From IMG/VR virus record IMGVR_UViG_3300008110_007883, positions 1-40,769 of that record: a DNA stretch of 40,769 nt; one strand, given 5' to 3'. The first letter of the stretch is position 1. The number at the start of each line of letters is the position of its first letter. Source of the DNA: a virus. The position numbers and the translations under genes are program-made. Under the pieces are notes generated by a model, which saw only the letters and a program-made list of their open reading frames with translations, had not been told where the DNA came from and did not search any database. Positions 7,755-16,696 of the stretch are shown here, piece by piece.

Positions 7755-8348
7755 ATGTCTAATAAATGGGAATTACATACACATCAAGTTAACGCATATT
7801 GTTACTATCAAAATATTTTTGATGATGATATGATTAACAGTATTATTGAAACTGGCGATAAGCTAGAAATTGGAGATGCCTATGTAGGTGGAGATTTTCA
7901 AAAGAGCGGAATTGTTGATGAGTCTATTCGCAGAACAAAAATTTCTTGGATACATGGTACTGCGGAAAATGCCTGGCTCTTTAGAAAATTGACTGATGTG
8001 ATTCAGGCAGCAAATGAACAGTGGTTTGGATTTGATCTAACTACGATTGAAGCATTACAATATTCTGTATATCATGAAACAGGATTTTATGACCAACACG
8101 TTGACCATCACTTTCAAGGTGCAGGGCAGTATCCTCGTAAACTAAGTTTTACTATGCAATTAACTGATCCAAGTGAATATGAAGGTGGCGATACAAGATT
8201 AATTACTGCAAAGGATCCTTTTACTATTCCAAAAGAAAAAGGAACAATCACATTTTTTCCATCTTATACTTTGCACGATGTTACTGCAATAACTAAAGGT
8301 ACTCGTAAAGCATTGGTAGGTTGGATTTTAGGACCACGCTGGAAATAA
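7755..8348 (+). CDS. 2-oxoglutarate/Fe(II)-dependent oxygenase (prolyl-4-hydroxylase-like)
   Basis: 197 residues with the complete 2OG-Fe(II) facial triad: His115 and Asp117 in YDQHVDHH, distal His174 in TLHDVTAI, and Arg184 ten residues further for 2-oxoglutarate binding. The spacing GGDTRL...GTITFFPSYTLHDV is typical of PKHD/P4H-type hydroxylases. Such genes are frequent in T4-like cyanophages; substrates there are unknown, with protein or nucleic-acid hydroxylation suggested. AAGGA lies 8-12 bases before the ATG, 8 bases after gp46 stops, so it belongs to the same transcript. No signal peptide, hence cytosolic. Confidence 0.85.
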   Translation: MSNKWELHTHQVNAYCYYQNIFDDDMINSIIETGDKLEIGDAYVGGDFQKSGIVDESIRRTKISWIHGTAENAWLFRKLTDVIQAANEQWFGFDLTTIEALQYSVYHETGFYDQHVDHHFQGAGQYPRKLSFTMQLTDPSEYEGGDTRLITAKDPFTIPKEKGTITFFPSYTLHDVTAITKGTRKALVGWILGPRWK

Positions 8349-8350
8349 AA

Positions 8351-8626
8351 ATGGCATCAAAGATACCAATAGAATATTTAGATTTAAGTAATGATTTTGG
8401 ATTTACCGCAGTTCATGAAAATGATGTAGTAGATCCACTCATTACAGAAGTCAAAACATCTGCAGATGCGGATACAAAACAAAAGTTGGCAACAGTTGAG
8501 AAATTGATTTTGCCGCTTTTGGTTAATTTGATGAAGAATCCTGATAAAGATTATATCCATTGGCCCAATAGAGTCCCCCTAATAGAGAAGCAGATTGATA
8601 AGATTTTGGCTATAACTAGATCATAA
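8351..8626 (+). CDS. Conserved small T4-like phage protein, unknown function
   Basis: 91 residues from ATG 8351, two bases after the oxygenase stop. An in-frame upstream ATG at 8321 lies inside the oxygenase and is not needed. The sequence is acidic at the N-terminus (YLDLSNDFGFTAV) with a predicted helix ending LLVNLMKNPDKDYIHWPNR. I recall proteins with this pattern next to the zincin/VWA gene in T4-like marine phages, always unannotated. No catalytic motif is visible. It precedes the promoter at 8643 and is probably the last gene of the gp47-gp46 transcript. Confidence 0.7.
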   Translation: MASKIPIEYLDLSNDFGFTAVHENDVVDPLITEVKTSADADTKQKLATVEKLILPLLVNLMKNPDKDYIHWPNRVPLIEKQIDKILAITRS

Positions 8627-8642
8627 AATGGCAAACTTTTGC

Positions 8643-8671
8643 TTGACTTCTGATACTGAAGGTGTTATAAT
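8643..8671 (+). promoter_or_regulatory. Sigma70-type promoter upstream of the zincin/VWA gene
   Basis: TTGACT (8643-8648), 17-base spacer, perfect TATAAT (8666-8671). The 11 bases GGTGTTATAAT recur in the promoter at 10815. It lies in the 71-base gap after 8626 and 27 bases before the next ATG. Likely recognised by unmodified host RNA polymerase, hence early expression (inference). Confidence 0.8.
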
Positions 8672-8697
8672 AATGAAACATCCAACAGGAGAATCAG

Positions 8698-10818
8698 ATG
8701 TTAATGACCTCAAAGTCTATACTAGCAAAACTACTTGCCTCAGAAAACATTACAGTAGAACATCGTAAAACATCTACTGCTTATTTTGATACTTTAAATC
8801 GAGTCATGGTGCTCCCTATGTGGGGCAATATGACTTCGGAACTATATGACTTGTTACTTGGTCATGAAACGGGTCACGCTCTCTATACACCTAATGAAGG
8901 TTGGCATGATAACCTTAAAGATAAAACCAAAAAAGGTTTCAAGACATATCTTAATGTTATCGAAGATGTTCGCATTGAGAAAAAAATCCAAGAAAAATTC
9001 CCTGGTCTAAAATCTAGCTTTCGTAAAGGCTACTCAGATTTAATGGACAAAGATTTCTTTGGCGTCAACGAACGCGGTGAAGAAATTGAAGAACTTCCAT
9101 TGATTGACCGAATCAATCTGCACTACAAGATTGGTTCATATCTTAATGTACAATTTTCAGAACAAGAAATGGTGTACATTGATCTTATTGAAAAAATTAA
9201 ATCGTGGGATGACGTTGTAGAAATTGCCAAAATGCTATACGAGAATGGCAAGGGCGAGGTTCGTAAAAACCTCGAAAAGCAATTTTTTAATGATCTTTCT
9301 ATAGATGAAGATGGCAACTACGATGATGACTATGACGACTCAGATGAAGAACGAGAATTTGCCGAAGGACAACGTCAGATCAAAGGTGCGGGTTCTTTTA
9401 ATGATCTAGATCCCGAATCTAAAACAGATTCGCATTTTAGAAAACGTGAAAAAGATCTAATCGATCCTACATTCAAACCGTATGTATATATCAATTCGCC
9501 TACACCGGATTTGTCTAACATCATTATTCCGTATAATAAACTCAAAGAACAGCACAATAATTTTGTCAATAGGTTAGAATTTTCCGAAACTGAATTTAAC
9601 TCCAAGGTTGTAGAATCTAAAGAAATTGTATATAAGCATTTTCTTCAAACCAATAAAAAGTATATTTCTTATTTGATTAAGGAGTTTGAACTTCGTCGTA
9701 ATGCTAGACAATTTGCCAGAGCAAGTGTATCTAAAACTGGTGAATTGGATATGAAGAAAATTCATAACTATAAAACTAATGATGATTTGTTCAAACGAAT
9801 GACAGTTGTTCCTAAAGGTAAATCACATGGACTAGTTATGTTTATTGACTATTCTGGTTCAATGGCAGACAACATTCTCGGAACAATTGAACAGACATTG
9901 GTGTTAGCAACATTCTGCAGAAAAGTAAATATTCCTTTTCGAGTATATGCATTCTCAGATAATCACGCAGGCACACAGTATTTGGATAAGTGGAAACCGA
10001 AATTTTCTAGTAATGACAATGAAGCAAAATTTGGCGAAGAAAATTTTCATTTGCGAGAATATATTTCAAGCGAAATGTCCAGTACAGATTTTAAGGATGC
10101 GATTCAATATTGGTTACTGGTTGGGCATACTTACAATAAAAGAAATTATGGGTACAAAAATAAATTAGACCTCTATCCGCATATTTGGAATAGTGATTTT
10201 GAGGGATTGAATGGAACTCCTTTGAATGAGACAGTTGTTACATCTATGGAAATAGTAAAGCAATTTAAAAAGCAATATCGTTTGGACATTGTCAACACAG
10301 TATTTCTTACAGACGGGGAAGGTAATGATACTACCCAAAAATGGGAAGGTGGCCGTGTGACTTATTTCAGAAATCGATGGGATGAAAACAATGTAATCAT
10401 TCGAGATGTAAAAGGTATGGCAGAAGCCAAAGCTCCTGCAGGTACAGAAATTACTGTAGGGTTTTTGAATTTGCTAAAAGAAACAACGGGTGTAAATGTT
10501 ATTGGTTTTTATATTACGGGCAGAGGCAATCCTAAAAGAGCAATTCAGAATCGTATATTGAAAACTAATGCACAGGTAGAAAATTTCGATGAAAAATTCA
10601 AAGAGTTTAGAACTAAAAAATTCTTTATGTTGAACAATGCAGGATATGATGATTACTATTTTATTCCCGGCGGTGAAGATCTCGGAGTTCAAGAAGAAGA
10701 AATGGACATCAAAACTGGTGTGAATAAAAATGATTTGAAAAGGGCATTCCTGAAAATGCAAAAAGGCAAGAGTGTAAATCGAATTCTTTTGAGTAGATTT
10801 GTTGAAAAGATTGCTTGA
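8698..10818 (+). CDS. Zincin-motif and VWA-domain protein (CobT-like phage 'peptidase')
   Basis: 706 residues; start ATG 8698 with AGGAG 6 bases upstream (a second ATG at 8704 is possible). N-terminal GHETGHALY contains an HExxH zinc motif (His56-His60). A strongly acidic stretch follows at about 205-225. The C-terminal third is a von Willebrand A domain with a MIDAS loop DYSGSM (Asp384-Ser388) and later TDGEGND. This domain order with a MoxR/CobS-type ATPase next door matches the ATPase/VWA pairs that remodel or metallate proteins; cyanophage homologues are usually labelled peptidase. It has its own promoter, and the next gene's promoter begins inside its last codons. Whether the HETGH site is proteolytic is unknown. 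Confidence 0.75.
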   Translation: MLMTSKSILAKLLASENITVEHRKTSTAYFDTLNRVMVLPMWGNMTSELYDLLLGHETGHALYTPNEGWHDNLKDKTKKGFKTYLNVIEDVRIEKKIQEKFPGLKSSFRKGYSDLMDKDFFGVNERGEEIEELPLIDRINLHYKIGSYLNVQFSEQEMVYIDLIEKIKSWDDVVEIAKMLYENGKGEVRKNLEKQFFNDLSIDEDGNYDDDYDDSDEEREFAEGQRQIKGAGSFNDLDPESKTDSHFRKREKDLIDPTFKPYVYINSPTPDLSNIIIPYNKLKEQHNNFVNRLEFSETEFNSKVVESKEIVYKHFLQTNKKYISYLIKEFELRRNARQFARASVSKTGELDMKKIHNYKTNDDLFKRMTVVPKGKSHGLVMFIDYSGSMADNILGTIEQTLVLATFCRKVNIPFRVYAFSDNHAGTQYLDKWKPKFSSNDNEAKFGEENFHLREYISSEMSSTDFKDAIQYWLLVGHTYNKRNYGYKNKLDLYPHIWNSDFEGLNGTPLNETVVTSMEIVKQFKKQYRLDIVNTVFLTDGEGNDTTQKWEGGRVTYFRNRWDENNVIIRDVKGMAEAKAPAGTEITVGFLNLLKETTGVNVIGFYITGRGNPKRAIQNRILKTNAQVENFDEKFKEFRTKKFFMLNNAGYDDYYFIPGGEDLGVQEEEMDIKTGVNKNDLKRAFLKMQKGKSVNRILLSRFVEKIA

Positions 10819-10843
10819 CAGGCATCTGAAAAGGTGTTATAAT
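10815..10843 (+). promoter_or_regulatory. Consensus sigma70-type promoter upstream of the CobS-like gene
   Basis: TTGACA (10815-10820), 17-base spacer, TATAAT (10838-10843): a perfect match to the bacterial consensus. The -35 box overlaps the stop codon region of the preceding gene. Shares GCTTGAC and AAGGTGTTATAAT with the promoter at 8643. Confidence 0.85.
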
Positions 10844-10878
10844 TATTTGTGAATTGACTTTAACCGGAGATTTATATC

Positions 10879-12057
10879 ATGTCAAAAACGCACTTTAGCG
10901 AAGACCAGCGCAAAGAATTAGTTACCAAATTGATTACTACTTATGGTAATCAAGTAACTAAAGAAACAATTGTTTCCTATTGTACTCAAAACGGATTGCC
11001 TAATCCGCATTTCTTAGTCTCTCGCCGAGATATTAAGGTTGGTAAAGAGTATATGCTAGATAAAATTTATGAGCAGAAAGTAACTAAAGAAATGAGTACC
11101 GAAGAAATGTCACCTGCAATGGCCGCACAAGTTATGCCTTTTCGGCAAAAGCGGGTAACTGTGGAAATTGATAGCGTCGTTCCTGACAAGGATGAGACTT
11201 ATGTTCCTTTTGGATTTTTCAAGCAATTGGAACAGATTCTAAAATCTAAAACATTCTATCCTGTTTTTATTACTGGTCTTTCAGGTAACGGCAAAACAAC
11301 TATGGTCGAACAAGTTGCTGCTAAATTGAAACGGGATTGTATTCGTGTTAATATTAGCGTTGAGACTGACGAAGAAGATTTGATTGGTGGTAACACACTG
11401 CAGGATGGTAATATTATTTACCGAGAAGGTCCTGTACTTACAGCAATGCGTCGAGGTGCTATTCTTTTGATTGACGAAATCGATCGAGGTTCCAATAAAT
11501 TGATGTGCTTGCAGAGTGTGTTAGAAGGCAAAGCTTACTTCAATAAAAAGACCGGTGAAGTTATTCGCCCGGCTGACGGTTTTACTGTTGTTGCAACAGC
11601 AAACACTAAAGGTCGAGGTACTGAGGATGGTCGTTTTATTGCAGCACAAATTCTCGATGAGGCATTCCTTGAGCGTTTTCCGATTACTGTTGAACAAGAA
11701 TATCCCTCAACATCAATTGAGAAAAAGATTGTTATCAACAAAATGAAACACTACAATAAATTGGATGAGGCTTTTGCTGATAAGCTTGTTGCTTGGGCAG
11801 ATATTATTCGTAAGACTTTTCAAGAAGGCGGTGTGGACGAGATTATTAGTACTCGCCGATTGGTTAATATTGTTCAAGCATATTCGATCTTCAATGATCA
11901 GGTTGAATCAATTCAATATTGTATTAATCGCTTTGATGACGATACAAAATTAGCATTTATGGATTTGTATGCTAAGATGTACTCACCCGAAGAAGTTATG
12001 AAAGTTGCTGAACCGGAGAAAAAGTACAGTGTTACTGTTGATGAAATTCCATTCTAA
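10879..12057 (+). CDS. CobS/MoxR-like AAA+ ATPase
   Basis: 392 residues. A helical N-terminal region is followed by an AAA+ core: Walker A GLSGNGKTT (about 133-141), Walker B ILLIDEID (about 195-202), a sensor VVATANTKGRG, and an EAFLERF arginine-finger region. The pattern is that of the CobS/MoxR group, whose members work with VWA-domain partners such as the gene immediately upstream. T4-like cyanophages carry a cobS-like gene in the same context; cobalt chelation in a phage is unproven, and a general protein-remodelling role is equally possible. Transcription is from the perfect promoter 36 bases upstream, and a strong hairpin follows the stop. Confidence 0.82.
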   Translation: MSKTHFSEDQRKELVTKLITTYGNQVTKETIVSYCTQNGLPNPHFLVSRRDIKVGKEYMLDKIYEQKVTKEMSTEEMSPAMAAQVMPFRQKRVTVEIDSVVPDKDETYVPFGFFKQLEQILKSKTFYPVFITGLSGNGKTTMVEQVAAKLKRDCIRVNISVETDEEDLIGGNTLQDGNIIYREGPVLTAMRRGAILLIDEIDRGSNKLMCLQSVLEGKAYFNKKTGEVIRPADGFTVVATANTKGRGTEDGRFIAAQILDEAFLERFPITVEQEYPSTSIEKKIVINKMKHYNKLDEAFADKLVAWADIIRKTFQEGGVDEIISTRRLVNIVQAYSIFNDQVESIQYCINRFDDDTKLAFMDLYAKMYSPEEVMKVAEPEKKYSVTVDEIPF

Positions 12058-12076
12058 TTTTTAATTTTTATAAAAA

Positions 12077-12104
12077 AGGGCACTTCGGTGCCCTACACCT
12101 TTCT
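12077..12104 (+). terminator. Hairpin terminator after the CobS-like gene
   Basis: A perfect inverted repeat GGGCAC (12078-12083), TTCG loop, GTGCCC (12088-12093), extended by A12077-T12094, is preceded by an A-run and followed by a weak T-rich tail (ACACCTTTCT). UUCG-capped stems are very stable, so this likely ends the ATPase transcript and marks the left edge of the glycan cluster. Confidence 0.75.
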
Positions 12105-12106
12105 AT

Positions 12107-12940
12107 ATGCACACTAATGAAATAACTTATAATACTTTTATACCTAGATGGTATGGTCGTTTGGGCAACAATGTTCAACAGATATCCAATGGAATTTACT
12201 TTTGTGAAAAAAATAGAATTCATTTTACTTCACCCGACCATCCATACATAAATGCTATTGATATAAATTTTGGAAATACAGAATATAAAATACGAGAGAC
12301 AAGTGATAATTGGTTTTATCATTTTGAAAAACCTTATAGTGATTTTGATGTAGATATAGAGGATTTAAATAGAAATAGGAAACGTATATGTGAACAATAT
12401 ATACTACCAAATTTAAAAGTAGATCATGAAAAATTAAAGGATCCTTTGCCTTCCGATACTTTAGTTATACATATACGGAGCGGGGATCTTTATACTAGTT
12501 TTCCTAATACGCACCCACAAAATCCTTTACGATATTATTTAGAATTATATAAAATATTTGAAGAGAAAATTATTTATCTAGCAGAGGATAATAATAATCC
12601 GATAGTGCAAGTATTACAGACAAATAATTTTGACGTCAGAGTGTTGGGGGTCGATGACACTTATACCTTATTATTACGTGCACAAAATCTTGCAACCTCG
12701 GGTGCAGGGTCTTTTGCAATATCATCTGCATTTTGTTCCACAAACCTTAAAAATTTTTATTGCACAGACTTATACATAGACCATAGTTTAAATCCAATTA
12801 TGCTAAAAGAGCAACTTAATGTTTTTATGGCGGATGTCTCAGGCAATAAATATTTTAGAGTAGGTGAGTGGAGCTCTGCCAGAAACAACATTAATAAAAT
12901 CTTTGAGTATCAAGAAGATATATCATTTAGGAGACTATAG
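12107..12940 (+). CDS. Fucosyltransferase-like glycosyltransferase (GT11-type motif)
   Basis: 277 residues. Two landmarks suggest the alpha-1,2/alpha-1,6-fucosyltransferase superfamily: GRLGNNVQQ near residues 17-25, which parallels the N-terminal GxLGNQ(L/M)FQ motif of GT11, and [10 protein letters not shown] near 119-128, the HxRxGDY GDP-fucose-binding motif. A late segment [14 protein letters not shown] resembles the third motif of the same group. It is the first gene after the terminator and sits 5' of GMD, consistent with use of a GDP-6-deoxyhexose. Ribosome site is weak. The exact GT family is uncertain. Confidence 0.6.
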   Translation: MHTNEITYNTFIPRWYGRLGNNVQQISNGIYFCEKNRIHFTSPDHPYINAIDINFGNTEYKIRETSDNWFYHFEKPYSDFDVDIEDLNRNRKRICEQYILPNLKVDHEKLKDPLPSDTLVIHIRSGDLYTSFPNTHPQNPLRYYLELYKIFEEKIIYLAEDNNNPIVQVLQTNNFDVRVLGVDDTYTLLLRAQNLATSGAGSFAISSAFCSTNLKNFYCTDLYIDHSLNPIMLKEQLNVFMADVSGNKYFRVGEWSSARNNINKIFEYQEDISFRRL

Positions 12941-12941
12941 T

Positions 12942-13955
12942 ATGACAAACAAAGTTGCTCTTATTACGGGCATTACTGGGCAAGACGGTTCTTATCTTGC
13001 AGAACTTCTTTTATCTAAAGGCTACGAAGTACACGGTATTGTTCGTCGTAGTTCTTCTATGAACACGGGTCGGATAGACCACATCTATTCAAATCCAAAT
13101 TTGCATCTTCACTATGGCGATGTTACAGATTCTCTTTCCATTATGAATGTTTTAAAGAAACATAATCCTGCAGAAATCTATAACCTTGCAGCACAAAGCC
13201 ATGTTAAAGTATCATTTGATACTCCGGAATATACAGCAATGGTTGATGGCTTAGGTACTTTAAAGATTTTAGAATCTGTTAGATTGTTAGGGTTAGAAAA
13301 AACAACTAAAATTTATCAGGCATCTACATCTGAACTATATGGATTAGTTCAGGAAACCCCTCAAAAAGAAACCACACCATTCTATCCCCGCAGTCCGTAT
13401 GGTGTTGCTAAGTTGTATGCTTATTGGATTGTTAAGAACTATCGTGAGTCATACGGTATGTTTGCTTGTTCTGGTATTTTGTTTAATCACGAATCTCCTC
13501 GCAGGGGGTTTAACTTCGTAACTAAAAAGATAGTTAATGGTTTAGAGGCGGTTAGTGCTGGTCGTCAAGATTGCTTAACATTAGGAAATTTAACAGCGTT
13601 AAGAGATTGGGGCCATGCTAAAGATTATGTCGAAGCAATGTGGTTAATGCTCCAACAAGATAAGCCGGAAGATTTTGTTATTGCTACCGGTGAGCAATAT
13701 ACTGTTAAACAGTTTGTCGAACATTGCGCCCCGTATTTTGCATTGAAAATACGTTGGGAAGGAGAAGGATTGGATGAGGTTGGTATTGATGAACATACTA
13801 AACGAATTGTTGTTCGAGTCGATCCTAAATATTTTCGTCCAGCAGAAGTTCAAACATTGTTGGGAGATTCTTCAAAGGCTAAGAGTGTGCTCGGTTGGCA
13901 ACCTAAACATTCTTTTGATGACTTGGTTGAAGACATGTGCATAAATTTTGAATAA
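12942..13955 (+). CDS. gmd: GDP-mannose 4,6-dehydratase
   Basis: 337 residues from ATG 12942 with AGGAG 8 bases upstream; a longer frame from 12864 runs inside the previous gene. Converts GDP-D-mannose to GDP-4-keto-6-deoxy-D-mannose, the branch point to GDP-fucose, rhamnose, perosamine and colitose. [13 protein letters not shown] (from residue 9) is the characteristic GMD cofactor motif. Further signatures are the VRRSSS loop, [26 protein letters not shown] (Tyr153, Lys157), FNHESPRRG, and [16 protein letters not shown]. All catalytic residues appear intact. It is followed by FkbM, Fcl-like and ColD-like genes, making a GDP-deoxysugar operon. Host must supply GDP-mannose, as no ManB or ManC is in the window. 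Confidence 0.95.
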   Translation: MTNKVALITGITGQDGSYLAELLLSKGYEVHGIVRRSSSMNTGRIDHIYSNPNLHLHYGDVTDSLSIMNVLKKHNPAEIYNLAAQSHVKVSFDTPEYTAMVDGLGTLKILESVRLLGLEKTTKIYQASTSELYGLVQETPQKETTPFYPRSPYGVAKLYAYWIVKNYRESYGMFACSGILFNHESPRRGFNFVTKKIVNGLEAVSAGRQDCLTLGNLTALRDWGHAKDYVEAMWLMLQQDKPEDFVIATGEQYTVKQFVEHCAPYFALKIRWEGEGLDEVGIDEHTKRIVVRVDPKYFRPAEVQTLLGDSSKAKSVLGWQPKHSFDDLVEDMCINFE

Positions 13956-13956
13956 T

Positions 13957-14592
13957 ATGTTTCCTCCATCATACAAAGATTTAAATAAAGTAATTACTGA
14001 AAAATATTTAAACTATAATAATGGTTTTTATATTGAGGTAGGTGGTGCAGATGGTTATACGCAAAGCAACACTTGGCATCTTGAAATGTACAAACAATGG
14101 TCGGGTATATTAATTGAACCAAATCCTGTTGCGGCGGAACAATGCAGAGATAGTAGACCAAATTCTTCCGTATTTAATTATGCTTTAGTTGGTAATGATT
14201 TTAAAGGCGATACTATAAAAATGTTGTATCGTACAGTATACGGCGGAGATCCTGGTTTAATGACTTCTACTGTAGATTCTCCTATTCGGCAAAATAAAGA
14301 ATGGATCGCGCCTGCTACTGAAAATGATAAAACTGAAGAATTTGAAATTCAGGTAGCCACATTAACTGATATTTTAGAATCTCAAAATGTGACAGATATA
14401 GATTTCTTTTCTTTAGATGTTGAGGGATATGAACTAGAAGTGTTGAGAGGATTAGACTTGAAAAAGTTTACCCCTAAAGTTATTTTAGTCGAATGGCATT
14501 TAGATTTTGAAGAAATTAAAAAAGTACTAGATGAAACTCACGTATATGCAGAACAATTAACTAGACATGATTATGTCTTTTTGGCGAGGTAA
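13957..14592 (+). CDS. FkbM-family SAM-dependent methyltransferase
   Basis: 211 residues from ATG 13957, one base after the GMD stop (an in-frame TTG at 13948 overlaps GMD). The SAM-binding strand GFYIEVGGADGY and acidic ILIEPNP loop, followed by the late DIDFFSLDVEGYELEVLRG motif, are classic FkbM features. Members typically O-methylate sugars or polyketides. Its position between GMD and the Fcl-like gene suggests methylation of a surface-glycan sugar, which would mask the glycan from enzymes or receptor-binding proteins. Substrate position is unknown. Confidence 0.82.
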   Translation: MFPPSYKDLNKVITEKYLNYNNGFYIEVGGADGYTQSNTWHLEMYKQWSGILIEPNPVAAEQCRDSRPNSSVFNYALVGNDFKGDTIKMLYRTVYGGDPGLMTSTVDSPIRQNKEWIAPATENDKTEEFEIQVATLTDILESQNVTDIDFFSLDVEGYELEVLRGLDLKKFTPKVILVEWHLDFEEIKKVLDETHVYAEQLTRHDYVFLAR

Positions 14593-14594
14593 TA

Positions 14595-15530
14595 ATGGAA
14601 AAAAATAGTAAAATTTTTGTAGCAGGACATAACGGATTAGTAGGTTCGGCAATTGTTCGGAAATTAAAAGAAGAAGGTTATACAAATCTTATTCTTAGAT
14701 CAAAAAACGAATTAGATCTTCGAGATCAACGAGCAGTTAAAAACTTCTTTAGTATTGAAATGCCCGAGTATGTATTTTTGGCTGCTGCTAAAGTTGGTGG
14801 CATCAATTGGAACTGGACAAATCCTGGTGAATTTATTTATGATAATTTACAGATTCAAACCAATGTTATAGATTCTGCTTATAAAAACAAATGTAAAAAA
14901 TTATTGTTTCTAGGTTCTGCTTGTATCTATCCGAAGGTTACTCCTCAACCGATTAAAGAAGAATATCTTCTTACTGCTCCATTGGAACCTACAAATGAAG
15001 GATATGCTTTAGCAAAAATTACTGGTCTAAGAATGTGCGAATACTATAGACGTCAGTATGGGTTCAATGCTATTAGTTGTATGCCTGCAAACCTATATGG
15101 ACCGAATGATAATTTTATTCCCGAACATGGACACGTTATTCCGGGTATCATTACTAAGATGCATAATGCTACGATTAATGGCGAAGATAGTATTGAATGT
15201 TGGGGCGATGGCACACCTACACGAGAATTTTTATATGTAGATGATTTAGCAGACGCTTGTTTTTGGCTGATGCAAAATTATGACGAAAAAGAATTTGTAA
15301 ATGTCGGAAGCGATGAAGAACTTACAATTAAAGATTTAGTAAATCGACTTAAAAAAGAATTTGGGTTTAAAGGTAAAGTTGTCTGGAACACTGATAAACC
15401 AAACGGAACACCTAGACGCAAAATGGATAACACAAAACTAAAAGAATTAGGTTGGTCTGCAAAGGTTAGTTTTGATGATGGATTGAAACGCACTATGGAT
15501 TGGTATAAAAAAGAAAAGGGGTTGTTATGA
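14595..15530 (+). CDS. GDP-L-fucose synthase / GDP-colitose synthase family (Fcl/ColC-like)
   Basis: 311 residues; GAGG before the ATG. Extended SDR with GHNGLVGSA (about 11-19), GSACIYP (catalytic Ser and Cys), YALAK (Tyr137, Lys141) and a HGHVIPG segment carrying the conserved active-site His of Fcl. These match the 3,5-epimerase/4-reductase WcaG/Fcl (E. coli Tyr136/Lys140). ColC, which acts on the 3-deoxy intermediate made by ColD to give GDP-L-colitose, is homologous and cannot be separated by motif. The stop overlaps the ColD-like start by 4 bases, which makes a colitose route at least as plausible as plain fucose; the enzyme could also serve both. Confidence 0.88.
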   Translation: MEKNSKIFVAGHNGLVGSAIVRKLKEEGYTNLILRSKNELDLRDQRAVKNFFSIEMPEYVFLAAAKVGGINWNWTNPGEFIYDNLQIQTNVIDSAYKNKCKKLLFLGSACIYPKVTPQPIKEEYLLTAPLEPTNEGYALAKITGLRMCEYYRRQYGFNAISCMPANLYGPNDNFIPEHGHVIPGIITKMHNATINGEDSIECWGDGTPTREFLYVDDLADACFWLMQNYDEKEFVNVGSDEELTIKDLVNRLKKEFGFKGKVVWNTDKPNGTPRRKMDNTKLKELGWSAKVSFDDGLKRTMDWYKKEKGLL

Positions 15531-16696
15531 GATGGCCTTTAATGGGTGAGACAATCACCTTCGCAGATAGATTAAAAATGGCGCACTTTGCGCTAACCGC
15601 AAAGAAATTTACCTTCGGCGAAAAGGTAAAACAATTTGAGAATGAATGGAGTGAATGGCTTGGCGCTAAACATTCTTTATACGTTTCGTCAGGAAGCACT
15701 GCAAACTTCTTATTGGTTGCTGCAGTTATGGAATTGTATGGATTAAAACGAGGCGACAAAGTATTGTTGCCCGCTTGCACTTGGATGACTAATGTTGCTC
15801 CTATTATGCAGCTAGGACTTGAGCCAGTATTCTGTGATATTAATCTAGATAATTTTAGTTTTGATCTAGAAGATGCTCATAAAATATCAAAGAAACATGA
15901 TATTAAAATGGTCTTTATTACTCACTTGCTAGGATTTTCTGCAGACAATGAAGGTTTAAAAAGACTCTTCCCGAATGCTTTATTCATAGATGATGTATGC
16001 GAATCTCACGGATGCACGGGTTCGGATGGTATTAAACGAGGAGCAGACAGCTTAGGTGGAACCTTTAGTTTTTATTTTGGTCACCATATGTCTACAGTAG
16101 AAGGCGGAATGATTTCTACAAATAATACTGATCTATATGACTTGATGAAAATTAAACGCAGTCATGGTATGGCAAGAGAGTCTATTCGGTATGATGACTA
16201 TGCACAACTATACCCGGATATAGATAAACAATTCTTGTTTGTTACCGATGGATATAATTTTAGAAATCATGAGATTTGTGCTGTACTTGGTATATCTCAA
16301 TTGAAGAGATTAGATAGTATGATTGAGATTAGAAATAGAAATCATTACTTATTTACTAAGATTATAGACAAATATCCTAATCTGTTTTATAATATTAAAA
16401 ATGCACACACGAACAGTAGCTTTTGTTTGCCCTTTATTTGTAAGTCCAGAGAAGTTATGCTTGCAATGAAAACAGTATTTAAAGATGGTGGAATTGAATA
16501 TAGACCAGTTGTTGCTGGCAATCTATTATCGCAACCTTTCCTTAAAGACTATAAAATAGAAACAAGTAAGAAACAGACGAATGCAGACTTAGTGAATTCT
16601 CAAGGTGTGTATATAGGCAACAACCATTTTGTAACCGAACAGGATATGGAATATTTAGAAAAAGTAGTGGAGGATATTAATGAAATCTTTAGGTGA
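15527..16696 (+). CDS. ColD-like PLP-dependent GDP-4-keto-6-deoxymannose 3-dehydratase
   Basis: 389 residues, the size of E. coli ColD (388). It is a DegT/StrS-type fold-I PLP protein with SSGSTAN (phosphate cup) and FIDDVCESHG (PLP Asp). At the position of the Schiff-base lysine, however, it reads SFYFGHHMSTVEGG, so His186 replaces Lys. That substitution is the hallmark of 3-dehydratases such as ColD and RfbH, which remove the C3 hydroxyl instead of transaminating. It lacks the extra length and Cys cluster of the iron-sulfur RfbH type. Coupled by ATGA overlap to the Fcl/ColC-like gene and downstream of GMD, it would yield GDP-4-keto-3,6-dideoxymannose for colitose. Substrate assignment rests on context. 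Confidence 0.85.
   Translation: MRWPLMGETITFADRLKMAHFALTAKKFTFGEKVKQFENEWSEWLGAKHSLYVSSGSTANFLLVAAVMELYGLKRGDKVLLPACTWMTNVAPIMQLGLEPVFCDINLDNFSFDLEDAHKISKKHDIKMVFITHLLGFSADNEGLKRLFPNALFIDDVCESHGCTGSDGIKRGADSLGGTFSFYFGHHMSTVEGGMISTNNTDLYDLMKIKRSHGMARESIRYDDYAQLYPDIDKQFLFVTDGYNFRNHEICAVLGISQLKRLDSMIEIRNRNHYLFTKIIDKYPNLFYNIKNAHTNSSFCLPFICKSREVMLAMKTVFKDGGIEYRPVVAGNLLSQPFLKDYKIETSKKQTNADLVNSQGVYIGNNHFVTEQDMEYLEKVVEDINEIFR

Noticed and set aside
15527-16696. Perosamine synthase or other DegT aminotransferase
   Set aside because: The Schiff-base lysine expected of these aminotransferases is His186 here, which points to a 3-dehydratase.
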